A stretch of DNA of 13,606 nucleotides, from the NCBI GenBank assembly GCA_036307445.1, contig JAXJXP010000002.1, forward strand, positions 1 to 13,606. Reading direction: 5' to 3'. Made by a program: the position numbers and the translations under genes. Below, piece after piece: positions 1-7,598 of this stretch. The first letter of the stretch is position 1. Every line of letters starts with the position of its first letter. Below the pieces are notes generated by a model. That model worked only from the letters and a program-made list of their open reading frames with translations, made no database searches and was not told where the DNA came from. The stretch is from HGM11525 sp036307445. Its GTDB lineage: Bacteria > Bacillota > Clostridia > UBA1381.

Positions 1-94
1 CACAATACGATAATCGATGTTCCCGCATATCCATTATAACAGATGCTTTGAATTCTGGCGAGTACTTTCTTTGTTTTTGTCCTTTTTTGCTCAT
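1..94 (-). CDS. IS3-family (IS150-like) transposase OrfA, N-terminal part only
   Basis: Only the first 31 codons are inside the window; the rest runs off the left edge. The reading begins MSKKGQKQRKYSPEFKASVI, which is the usual opening of the helix-turn-helix OrfA protein of IS150-type IS3 elements (the RKYSPEFK segment leads into the first HTH). A GGAGG ribosome binding site lies 11 nt before the ATG at 94. OrfA would bind the element's terminal repeats and, in this family, is normally fused by programmed frameshifting to the DDE transposase OrfB, which would lie outside the window. The element points away from feoB, and its end lies about 20 nt beyond the feoB stop. Whether the full element is intact cannot be judged from here. 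Confidence 0.8.
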   Translation of the reverse strand, partial: MSKKGQKQRKYSPEFKASVIMDMREHRLSYC

Positions 95-98
95 AAAA

Positions 99-140
99 AT
101 ATGCACCTCCAAAAGTGTCTAACTTTTGGGGTGCATATCA
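99..140. repeat. IS3-family terminal sequence with inverted repeat
   Basis: Bases 99-116 and 122-138 form a near-perfect inverted repeat with one extra base on the left arm; the arms carry ATATGCACC and ACTTTTGG and are separated by about five bases. Read on the minus strand the outer end is TGATATGCACCCCAAAAG, a 5'-TG end followed by CCCCAAAAGTTAGAC as in IS150-type elements. I take position about 140 as the outer end of the insertion. The other end and any target-site duplication lie outside the window. The palindrome also covers the ribosome binding site region of orfA, so it may damp translation from transcripts that read into the element. Confidence 0.65.
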
Positions 141-159
141 AATAAACAGACTCTCTTTT

Positions 160-1947
160 TTAAACCAATGATGCTATTTGATAATATAGCACAGAAACAA
201 TCCATGCCACAGCAAACTGCAGTAAAATAACTTTAAGCGTAAATAAGCTTGACTGTGTTTCCTTTTTTATTATTGCAATAGTGGCGATACACGGAACGTA
301 TAGAAGGCAAAAAAGCATCATAGAGTAAGCATTAACTGCTCCAAAGCCCTCGTTTGCTAAAGCGGTACTTATTGCCGCCATTCCATCAGCGGATGTAACA
401 TTGGTTACGCCAAAAAGGACGCCAAGACTTGATACAACAACTTCCTTTGCTGCAATACCTGACAAAAGTGCAACCGCTATCTGCCATAATCCCAACCCAG
501 CCGGGTTCAATAGTGGTGCAATAGTTTTTCCCAACATTGCCGCAAAGCTTGTGTCTATTCTTGCTGTCATTCCGTACATATTAAAATTTAGTACAAACCA
601 CAGTATTACAGAGGCAATAAATATAGTTGTTCCAGCCTTTGCAAGATAGTCACAAACCTTTTCCCACACATAAATAAGAACTGTTTTTAAGCTTGGCATC
701 TTATATTCCGGTAGTTCTATCAGCAGGTCGTTATCATCCCTTTTCTGTGGCATAATCACCAAAACGCCTACCGCCACAAATACGCCGATTATGTACATAG
801 AAAATGCCGCTACCGCCGCAAATCTGCCAAAGAAAATATCAGAAAGCAAAATATAAATAGGCATTCTCGCACTGCAGGACATAAAAGGAATAACAGCCAT
901 AACGCGCCGTCTGTCTGATATATTATCAAGAGTTCTTGTTGCCATTATTGCCGGAACAGAGCATCCAAATCCAAGCATCATAGGTATATATGCTCTGCCC
1001 GAAAGTCCAAGCCTACTCATAAATGAGTCCATCACATACGCAACGCGTGACATATATCCGCTATCCTCAAGTACCGCAAGTAATAAAAAGAGTATAAATA
1101 TATTAGGGAGAAATGTCAAAACTCCGCCAACACCCGAAATTATTCCGTCTGTTATAAGAGAAACAGTCCACCCGCTCGCACCCAAACACCTCAATAGTTC
1201 CCTGACTCCTACCGAAAAACTCTCAAGCCACCCTTCAAAATAACTCTTAATCATACCTCCAACAGTAAAGGTAAGAAAAAACACTGCAGCCATAACAAAT
1301 AAGAATATCGGCACACCCAAATATCTGTGCATCAGTATTCTGTCTGCTTTGTCTGTTGCAGTGTTTTCAATGCCTTTCTTAATAGTTATTTCAGGCAATA
1401 TTTTATCAATAAATGTATATTTATTTTCCCTAAATATTTTTTTTACTTTTGTACCACATAAGCTAACTGCTGTCCTTAGTAAGCTTTTAAGCCCTTCTCC
1501 CGTCCTGGCAGAAACAGCTATAACAGGAACACCAACAATGTCGGACAGCTTATTTATATCAAGCTCTGTTCCTCTTTCGTATACAATATCCATCATATTA
1601 AGTGCAAGCACCATAGGCTTTCCCAGCTCTCTTAACTGAAGAGTAAGGTAGAGATTTCGTGCAAGATTAGAGCCGTCTGCCACATTCACTATTACATCGG
1701 CTTCATCACCCAAAAGATATTCTCTTGTAACACGTTCCTCTATTGTGTATGCATCAAGTGAATACACGCCCGGCAAATCCACCAAGGTACATATATTCCC
1801 ATCAAAGCTTACCCTGCCCTCTTTTTTCTCAACCGTTACACCCGGCCAATTAGCAACCTTTAACTTTGCACCTGTATATGCGTTAAACAGAGTAGTTTTT
1901 CCGCAATTCGCATTACCAGCAAAGGCAATACATATTTTCTTATTCAT
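160..1947 (-). CDS. feoB: Ferrous iron transport protein B (GTP-binding permease)
   Basis: FeoB imports Fe(II) across the cytoplasmic membrane and couples a cytosolic G domain to a polytopic permease. All G motifs are present: P-loop GNANCGKT (11-18), a G2 Thr in WPGVTVEKKEG (34-44), DLPG (57-60), NMMD (117-120) and SAR (146-148). The permease half has both conserved gate cysteines, in GFGCSVPA (326-333) and SCSARMPIY (357-365), and the late SGIAAKEVVVSSLG segment. The chosen ATG at 1947 gives 595 aa, has GGTGG just upstream and overlaps the feoA stop by 8 nt; a longer in-frame reading would run back through feoA. The protein is short for FeoB (often 650-770 aa). Much of the deficit is between the G domain and the first membrane helix, where only about 50 residues replace the usual helical spacer domain. 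The C-terminus looks complete. No clear terminator is seen before the IS element. Confidence 0.95.
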   Translation of the reverse strand: MNKKICIAFAGNANCGKTTLFNAYTGAKLKVANWPGVTVEKKEGRVSFDGNICTLVDLPGVYSLDAYTIEERVTREYLLGDEADVIVNVADGSNLARNLYLTLQLRELGKPMVLALNMMDIVYERGTELDINKLSDIVGVPVIAVSARTGEGLKSLLRTAVSLCGTKVKKIFRENKYTFIDKILPEITIKKGIENTATDKADRILMHRYLGVPIFLFVMAAVFFLTFTVGGMIKSYFEGWLESFSVGVRELLRCLGASGWTVSLITDGIISGVGGVLTFLPNIFILFLLLAVLEDSGYMSRVAYVMDSFMSRLGLSGRAYIPMMLGFGCSVPAIMATRTLDNISDRRRVMAVIPFMSCSARMPIYILLSDIFFGRFAAVAAFSMYIIGVFVAVGVLVIMPQKRDDNDLLIELPEYKMPSLKTVLIYVWEKVCDYLAKAGTTIFIASVILWFVLNFNMYGMTARIDTSFAAMLGKTIAPLLNPAGLGLWQIAVALLSGIAAKEVVVSSLGVLFGVTNVTSADGMAAISTALANEGFGAVNAYSMMLFCLLYVPCIATIAIIKKETQSSLFTLKVILLQFAVAWIVSVLYYQIASLV

Positions 1948-2167
1948 ACACCACCTCGATATGAATACCGTCGGCCATTTTTCTGCCGATGGCAAATCTC
2001 GTTCCTCTGACCTTTATTATAACAGGTCCTTTTCTCTTTTTGCCAAGAATAATAACCCTTGCCCCCTTTACAAGACCAAGGACTTCAAGGCGGTGTACTA
2101 TCCGCGGTGCAAGACAAATATCTGCCACCGCGTATTCTCTGCCGTATGTGCCGTCTTTAAGCAACAC
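1940..2167 (-). CDS. feoA: Ferrous iron transport protein A (SH3-like)
   Basis: This 75-residue cytosolic protein has the FeoA fold pattern: an SH3-like small beta-barrel with the conserved segment RLEVLGLVKGARVIILGKKR followed by GPVIIKVRGTRFAIGRKMADGI. FeoA proteins act with FeoB and are thought to modulate its G domain or complex assembly. The start is a GTG at 2167 with GGGAG nine to ten bases upstream. The gene ends inside the first codons of feoB (8-nt overlap), which indicates translational coupling. It starts 18 nt after the stop of the DUF4330 gene upstream, too little room for a separate promoter, so it is either read from the cell-wall operon or from a promoter hidden within that gene. 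No Fur- or DtxR-type operator could be placed in the gap. Confidence 0.93.
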   Translation of the reverse strand: MLLKDGTYGREYAVADICLAPRIVHRLEVLGLVKGARVIILGKKRKGPVIIKVRGTRFAIGRKMADGIHIEVVYE

Positions 2168-2185
2168 TGAGCAGAACTCCCTTCT

Positions 2186-2677
2186 TTATTCCACATCTAC
2201 CGAAATTACTTCACCGTAACTCTGGGAATAACCATTGTTTATGTTAATTATCTCCCCTGCCATAATCTGTCTGCCCGAGGATGTATAATATGCATCATCG
2301 GTTTCTGTTCCCTGAGCTTTTACGGTAAGGATTAAATCATTTCGATTTTCATATTGTGTCATAACAAAGCTACCGTCATTCTTCTGCGAAAGCACTCGTG
2401 CAGGCATCACCTCAATATCCGTAATGGTACCAATAACTTTTTTGCTTTCTGCGTCTGTAATATTCTCTAAATTACTGTTTATCGCATCTACCGAAACATC
2501 ACGGACATTTTCAATAAAAACCTTGTAAACAATTACTCTGTCGCCACCGCTTACCGACTCAGCCTTTTTAAGCTTTAAACCTACGGCACTGATGCAGGCA
2601 ATTACAAGCAGTATAACAAACAAGTCTACTATTGAGAATTTTCCGCCAATTCTTCCCTTTTTATCAATTAACTTCAT
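2186..2677 (-). CDS. DUF4330 family single-pass membrane protein, copy 1
   Basis: A 163-aa protein of unknown function. It opens MKLIDKKGRIGGKFSIVDLF, runs into one hydrophobic helix (about residues 17-36), and then has an extracytoplasmic beta-rich domain of about 120 residues with repeated short I/V-G-x-I and 'VGxxI'-like strands (KKVIGTITDIEVMPAR, GRQIMAGEIININNG). The KLIDKKGR-IDLFVILL opening matches DUF4330. I chose the ATG at 2677 because AGGAGG lies 11 nt upstream; the in-frame GTG at 2689 overlaps that ribosome binding site. It follows its paralogue after 18 nt and precedes feoA by 18 nt, so it is the last cell-wall-type gene before the iron genes. Its job is unknown; membrane topology and context suggest an envelope role tied to polysaccharide export. 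Confidence 0.8.
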   Translation of the reverse strand: MKLIDKKGRIGGKFSIVDLFVILLVIACISAVGLKLKKAESVSGGDRVIVYKVFIENVRDVSVDAINSNLENITDAESKKVIGTITDIEVMPARVLSQKNDGSFVMTQYENRNDLILTVKAQGTETDDAYYTSSGRQIMAGEIININNGYSQSYGEVISVDVE

Positions 2678-2695
2678 AAAGCCATACACCTCCTG

Positions 2696-3124
2696 TCAGT
2701 TTGCATTGGAAACAGCCACAACAAAACCGCTGCCCGAAAAATGCTTTGTAATTACACTTAGCTGTTTGCCCACATAAACCTCAGCCGAGCCGTCTATTTC
2801 CATTGTAACATAAACATCTTCTCTCTCTGGTATGTTTATAATCGCTGCTTCTCCCGTTATACGGTCATAACTATTCTTTTCAGCAGGACGTGCTTCAACA
2901 CCGGTTATCTTTCCTATCTGAACTTTTTTAACCTTCTCAGTTACTTTATCACCGACTATAACATTCTTGGAAAAACCGACACGCTTTTCCACAAGCTCTA
3001 ACGTTACAGTCTTAGTATTCTTCTCCATATCAGAGCCGCCGCCCGACTTTAAAACAACTGCTGCAGCAACTGCCAAAATAATTACAGCAACTATTATCAC
3101 ATCTATTATATTAAATTTCTTCAT
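2696..3124 (-). CDS. DUF4330 family single-pass membrane protein, copy 2
   Basis: A 142-aa paralogue of the neighbouring DUF4330 protein: MKKFNIIDVIIVAVIILAVA forms an N-terminal membrane helix (about residues 7-27), then a Gly/Ser-rich joint (KSGGGSD) and an extracytoplasmic domain. The two share the order 'VTLELVEKR... VGDKV... VQIGKITGVEARPAE... DVYVTMEIDG... VYVGKQLSV', recognisable in both as an I-G-x-I-T-x-x-E strand and a V-G-x-x-L/I strand. The ATG at 3124 is preceded by AAAGGGTG about nine bases upstream, and this leaves a 4-nt gap after the upstream glycosyltransferase stop; a GTG at 3136 would overlap that gene by 8 nt. The function is not known. Tandem paralogues may form a heteromer. 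Confidence 0.78.
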   Translation of the reverse strand: MKKFNIIDVIIVAVIILAVAAAVVLKSGGGSDMEKNTKTVTLELVEKRVGFSKNVIVGDKVTEKVKKVQIGKITGVEARPAEKNSYDRITGEAAIINIPEREDVYVTMEIDGSAEVYVGKQLSVITKHFSGSGFVVAVSNAN

Positions 3125-3128
3125 ACTT

Positions 3129-4235
3129 TTATTCACCCTTTCTTGAAGATGCCGTCTCTTCGTACAAAACAGTAAGCTTATAGCACATCTCGGACGGAAG
3201 GAATTTTTCCTTCGCTATTCTCATTCCTTCTTTTGCGTATTCTGACATAAGCTCAGGGTCTGAGGCAAGTCTTAATATTGCTGCAGTAAGATTTACCGCA
3301 TCGCCAACAGGTACCACAATGCCGCTTTTGCCGTTTTCAACAACCTCTCGGGTACCGCCAGCATCTGTGGTTATGCATGGCTTACCGACACTCATACCCT
3401 CAATAAGCGAAAGGCTAAGTGCCTCTCGGTCTGATGTAAGTACATTTATATCAATTGCATTCATTACCTCTGTGGTGTCCTCAAGGTAGCCCGTGAAGAT
3501 AACAACATCTGAAAGGCCCCGTCTTTCAACCTCAGCTTTGAGCATTTGCTCCATACTGCCATCGCCGACAATTACAAAACGGAATTTGTCATTGAGTTCA
3601 TACACAGCAGCAGCCGCTTCTAAAAATAGCATATGATTTTTTACAGGCTCAAGCCTTGCCACAATGCCTACCGCAAGACTTCCCTCCAGTCCAAGTTCCG
3701 CTCTCACTCTTGCCTTTTCGCTATCAGCAAGAATTTTAAGTCCCGGTACACCGTTATAGATAACAGTTACCTTATCAGCCGCCATTCCGTCTTCAACAAG
3801 ATTTCTATACACAGCCTCCGATACCGCAACCGCTCTGTCGCTAAGGGTGCGGTTAATGATTCTGTACGCCATTCTGACAAGCCCGTTTTTCTTTGGTTCT
3901 ATACAATGACGTGTGTTTATAACCGGAACCTTCAACATTTTTGCGGCAATTCTTGCAGAAAGACTTGCATGCGTGTGCACAACGTCAGGGTTTTCCTCTT
4001 CGATTATATCCTTTAGGGTTATAATACCTTCCTTGGAAAAGGACTTGTCCGCAATATTTTCAGCCTCAATGATTTTTACATCAAGAGCCTCAATCCTTGC
4101 CTTTAGCATACTATCAGTGGGGATAACCACTATTACATCAAGCTTTTCACGGTCATAATATTCAAGGAAATTCAAAAGCCATATCCCTGCCCCGCCGATA
4201 TTTGTATCGGTCAAAACCTGCATAACCTTTATCAT
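3129..4235 (-). CDS. Glycosyltransferase family 4 (GT-B fold)
   Basis: A 368-aa cytosolic or membrane-associated retaining glycosyltransferase. The N-terminal Rossmann half starts VMQVLTDTNIGGAG (5-18) and has the VVHTHASLSARIAA segment (85-98) and INTRHCIEPKK (106-116). The C-terminal half has the nucleotide-sugar site: VARLEPVKN (192-200), VIVGDGSMEQML (221-232) and the full EX7E motif with E271 and E279 in EALSLSLIE, followed by GKPCITTDAGGTREVVENG. The donor and acceptor cannot be read from sequence. The ATG at 4235 has AAGGAGG ten bases upstream and overlaps the stop of the ligase-like gene by 4 nt (ATGA). It probably adds a sugar to the lipid-linked unit of the wall polysaccharide made by this operon. 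Confidence 0.9.
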   Translation of the reverse strand: MIKVMQVLTDTNIGGAGIWLLNFLEYYDREKLDVIVVIPTDSMLKARIEALDVKIIEAENIADKSFSKEGIITLKDIIEEENPDVVHTHASLSARIAAKMLKVPVINTRHCIEPKKNGLVRMAYRIINRTLSDRAVAVSEAVYRNLVEDGMAADKVTVIYNGVPGLKILADSEKARVRAELGLEGSLAVGIVARLEPVKNHMLFLEAAAAVYELNDKFRFVIVGDGSMEQMLKAEVERRGLSDVVIFTGYLEDTTEVMNAIDINVLTSDREALSLSLIEGMSVGKPCITTDAGGTREVVENGKSGIVVPVGDAVNLTAAILRLASDPELMSEYAKEGMRIAKEKFLPSEMCYKLTVLYEETASSRKGE

Positions 4236-6061
4236 AATCTACCTTCCTCCTTATCGAGTCTTGCTCCGCTTACAATAAATGCCATAACAATCCAAAACAT
4301 CAACGACATTCGCATATTATACCAAAGGCTCTCCGCAACCCCCTGAAACAGATATCCTGCAAGTGTTCCTGCAAGAGCAAGCGAAATAGTTTTTATCATC
4401 TGGTTATTTTTAATCGATGCAATTTCACGGTATGCTGTAAGAACAATCAGAATATACGCAATCAGTCCGCCTATTCCCACATCAGCAATAAACTGAATGT
4501 AGAAGTTATGCGAATGAAGTGCATATCCTGCACCATTTAGCGCATAAGTAGAATAAACCGCCGCAAAGGCTTCCGAGCCATAACCAACGCCCAACATCCA
4601 GTAGTCAAGCGCCATTCTTGCCGATGCAATCCATACAGACACACGGTACGCCGTTGATGAATCGCCTGTATTGCCTATGCTAAGAAGTCTGTTCATTATG
4701 CTCTGTGGCAACACAAAAGGTGCCGCCAATAATGCCAATATACCAAGCACAACCCATCTTCTGTCCCTTATAAGCAAAAACACTCCAATTCCCAGTACTA
4801 CTCCAACCCACGCACCTCTTGACCAAGTGTACAAAAGACAGAGAAAGCTTGCTGCAAATACTCCGAGCCATGCGGTTTTTTCAGTTAGCTTTTTTGAGTA
4901 TACAAAAAGCGAAAATATAATCGGAATAGTAATTATAAAATACTGTCCAAGAACGTTAGGGTTATCAAAGGTCGCATAAACTCTTATCTTTATATCCTCA
5001 AACATCTCGGCATCTACCCAGCTTTGAGTAGTTGCATCCATAGTAAAGTTCTGCACTATACCCAAAAGGGCAATCAATAATGCTCCGAGCGCAAAGGTTA
5101 CAACCGCCGCACGCCATTTTGCTGTTGTGTTAAGTGTATTTGCTATTACCGCATAGGTCGCAATAAATACAAGATACACCACAAATACAAATGCACTTGA
5201 CGAGATATTAAAGCTTGTTGCAGTAGAAAAAATTCCAAGCATAACATATATTGCAAGAAGCGGTGCAATAGCAGTCGGCTTCAGGTTTTTAATCCTGCCC
5301 GCAAAAAGTGCCGCACCAAATCCGAGTATAGTCAACACTCCCAAGCCTGCAACTGCCGCAGTGGGCAAAAATGCCGCCAGAAAGAGTATTGAAAAAACAC
5401 CAATCTCAAATCTTGCAACAACCACTGCCGCAAAAAGTATTCCTATAACCGCTATTGTTACCAAAATTGGACTTACCGCACCGGCAACTGCACCGATAAG
5501 TGCCGCAAAAATCAAAGCAGGAATTATATCTATCTTTTTCTCCACACTTTCCTTATACTCTCCCGCATAAAAAAGCCTGCCTATAAATCCTAAAAAACCG
5601 CTGCCAAGATAAAGCGAATACAAGCTTTTTGAAAAGATAAGACAAATCATCGCTACGGCAATCAATCCTACACCAACAACAATGTTAATCACACTAATGT
5701 TGGAGCATAAATACGAAATCGCAAGCATTACAAGCGAGTATGCAAGCAGTATTATTCCAATACTGCGAAGTGGGATATTAAATACACTTAAAAGACCATC
5801 AAGAATAGAGCTTTTCAGATTGAGCGCAGTCTTTCTCCCCGACAGCAACAATGTCATCAGGCGGTATGCTGTGCTGTTTTTCCACCATTCGCCGCCAAAT
5901 GCTCCATGCCTGAAAGCCTTAACCGCAATCGAGCCATCAGCATTCTTTATAAAAAAGGAGCAGACAGCATTTATTGCCGTGGAAATAAAGCTCTCTTCAT
6001 ACCAGCAAACAAGTGTTTTCCACAAAGAGATAACAAATGCGATTATTTTACTTTCTGCCAC
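4232..6061 (-). CDS. O-antigen ligase/polymerase-like (WaaL/Wzy-type) membrane protein
   Basis: A 609-aa polytopic membrane protein with roughly a dozen helices. The Wzy_C-type signature is clear: a helix ending in CLLYTWSRGAWVGVVLG (SRG at 414-416), then a long extracytoplasmic loop (about 450-520) with MLGVGYGSEAF (489-499) and the HSHNFYIQFIADVGIGG segment (516-532). TFDNPNVLGQY (364-374) is the usual preceding motif. Members either polymerise lipid-linked repeat units or transfer the glycan to its final acceptor outside the membrane; sequence does not decide between these. About 95 N-terminal residues before the first strong helix pair (including GGEWWKNSTAYRLM) form an extension beyond the core. 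The start is a GTG at 6061 with GGAGG eight bases upstream, overlapping the flippase gene by 14 nt. The downstream glycosyltransferase begins within its stop. Confidence 0.88.
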   Translation of the reverse strand: MAESKIIAFVISLWKTLVCWYEESFISTAINAVCSFFIKNADGSIAVKAFRHGAFGGEWWKNSTAYRLMTLLLSGRKTALNLKSSILDGLLSVFNIPLRSIGIILLAYSLVMLAISYLCSNISVINIVVGVGLIAVAMICLIFSKSLYSLYLGSGFLGFIGRLFYAGEYKESVEKKIDIIPALIFAALIGAVAGAVSPILVTIAVIGILFAAVVVARFEIGVFSILFLAAFLPTAAVAGLGVLTILGFGAALFAGRIKNLKPTAIAPLLAIYVMLGIFSTATSFNISSSAFVFVVYLVFIATYAVIANTLNTTAKWRAAVVTFALGALLIALLGIVQNFTMDATTQSWVDAEMFEDIKIRVYATFDNPNVLGQYFIITIPIIFSLFVYSKKLTEKTAWLGVFAASFLCLLYTWSRGAWVGVVLGIGVFLLIRDRRWVVLGILALLAAPFVLPQSIMNRLLSIGNTGDSSTAYRVSVWIASARMALDYWMLGVGYGSEAFAAVYSTYALNGAGYALHSHNFYIQFIADVGIGGLIAYILIVLTAYREIASIKNNQMIKTISLALAGTLAGYLFQGVAESLWYNMRMSLMFWIVMAFIVSGARLDKEEGRL

Positions 6062-7598
6062 CTAACACACCTCCAACCGCATTTTTGAAGCTTTCTATAC
6101 CAATAACATACGCCAACACAAGATAAACTACAAGTCCTACACCGCCACACAATGCCCCGTGGAGTATGTATCCAATTACATTTTCCGCAAATATTTTGTC
6201 GGTAATTACTGAAACCACAATTACCACTATTGCCATTGCAACACCGCACACAAATGTCTTTACAATATCGGAGAGGTCAGCTTTTTCAAACAATCTGCCC
6301 TGTTTTCTTCTGTATGCTATAAAATTAAGTGCAGCATTTACTGTTGAACCGCCTGCTGTTGCAAGCGCAAGTCCACCGACACCGATTTTCGCATAAAAAA
6401 CATATGCCATAATAATATTTGCAGCCATAGAAATCAACGCGCTTATCATAGGTGTTTTGGAATTCTTCATAGAAAAGAAAGTCTTAGTCATAATCTCATT
6501 ATAGGCAAGTCCTATCATTCCCACCGAATAGCAGGACAGTGCAATTGCTGTTATTAAGGTCTTGTCGTGCGTAAACTTTCCGTGCTCGTATATAATGCCG
6601 ATAACATCCTTTGATAGCAGAATGAAAGCCACCATAACAGGTACAATTACGAGTGTTATGGCTTTTAGCGAACCTACAACAATACTCTTTGACTCGTCGG
6701 TTCTATCTGCAGCATTTGTACGGGACAGCTTCGGAAATATAAGATTTGTAACTACAAAAGAGAAAACTCCTGTCATAACAAGATATAATCTGTTAGAGCA
6801 GTTAAGCACCGATACTACACCGTCTGCTCCTGACGCAATTCTTGTATTGACGAGCGAATACAACGGCTGCACCCACGTGCTTATCAGCATTGGGAGTGCA
6901 AGAGAAAGCGCCTGAAGAATATATTTATCTCTAAGGTCAATACAGGGTCTAAATTTATACCCCGTCTTTTTTAAAGACGGAATCTGTATCATAACCTGCA
7001 AGCTCCACGAAAATAAAATCGCAACCGCTAAGCCGTATATTCCAAACCTTTTGCCAAATAAGGGAAAATACAGAATTACTGCGACATTGGAAACAAGACT
7101 CATTATAGCCGGAATATTGAACTCGCCAAACGACTGCAAAATTCCTACGAATGAGAATGCAAGACCGGTAAAAATTACCATCGGGAACATTATAGATGAA
7201 AGCTTTGCCGCAAGTGCCGCCGTTTCATTTGTAAATTCCGGTGCAATAATTCCTGTAATAAGCTGCTCTGAAAAGATAATTCCAACAACCGACAAAAGAA
7301 CTGTTGCAAGAATTATCATACCGATAAACTTATTTGCAAAATTCATTGCATTATCCTTGTTTTCCTTCTCATAAATGCCATTAAAAACAGGGATAAACGA
7401 AGCAGAAATAACACCACCGATTACCATATCAAAAAGTGTAGTAGGAAGCTGCGATGCCGCAAAATAGGCATCAACAGTATTCCCCACACCAAAGAATGCC
7501 GTTATTAAAGATTCTCTTACAAGTCCGCAAGCCTTTGCAAGAAATGTAGCTATTGCCATAAAGCTTGCCGTTTTGAGCATCTTATTTCCGCCGCTCAC
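6048..7598 (-). CDS. murJ: MurJ/MviN-type lipid-linked oligosaccharide flippase
   Basis: A 516-aa member of the MOP superfamily, MviN/MurJ branch, with about 14 membrane helices. The N-terminal block is diagnostic: ATFLAKACGLVRESLITAFF, GNTVDAYFAASQLPTTLFD, then GGVISASFIPVFNGIYE. MurJ flips lipid II in peptidoglycan synthesis; the Arg in GLVRES and the early helix-1/2 region match the family. Here it sits between csaB and a Wzy/WaaL-like gene, so it may instead, or also, flip the lipid-linked precursor of the secondary wall polysaccharide. The start used is GTG at 7598, which overlaps the csaB stop as GTGA and has GGAGG nine bases before it; an ATG six codons later (7580) is possible but has a weaker site. 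It ends 14 nt inside the next gene. Confidence 0.9.
   Translation of the reverse strand: MSGGNKMLKTASFMAIATFLAKACGLVRESLITAFFGVGNTVDAYFAASQLPTTLFDMVIGGVISASFIPVFNGIYEKENKDNAMNFANKFIGMIILATVLLSVVGIIFSEQLITGIIAPEFTNETAALAAKLSSIMFPMVIFTGLAFSFVGILQSFGEFNIPAIMSLVSNVAVILYFPLFGKRFGIYGLAVAILFSWSLQVMIQIPSLKKTGYKFRPCIDLRDKYILQALSLALPMLISTWVQPLYSLVNTRIASGADGVVSVLNCSNRLYLVMTGVFSFVVTNLIFPKLSRTNAADRTDESKSIVVGSLKAITLVIVPVMVAFILLSKDVIGIIYEHGKFTHDKTLITAIALSCYSVGMIGLAYNEIMTKTFFSMKNSKTPMISALISMAANIIMAYVFYAKIGVGGLALATAGGSTVNAALNFIAYRRKQGRLFEKADLSDIVKTFVCGVAMAIVVIVVSVITDKIFAENVIGYILHGALCGGVGLVVYLVLAYVIGIESFKNAVGGVLGGRK

Noticed and set aside
1745..2170. Plus-strand 141-residue frame opposite feoA/feoB
   Set aside because: Antisense to two well supported genes and with no motif or ribosome binding site.
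4680..4871. Minus-strand frame in an alternative phase within the ligase-like gene
   Set aside because: Same strand but another phase of a clear membrane-protein gene; no start signal and no family match.
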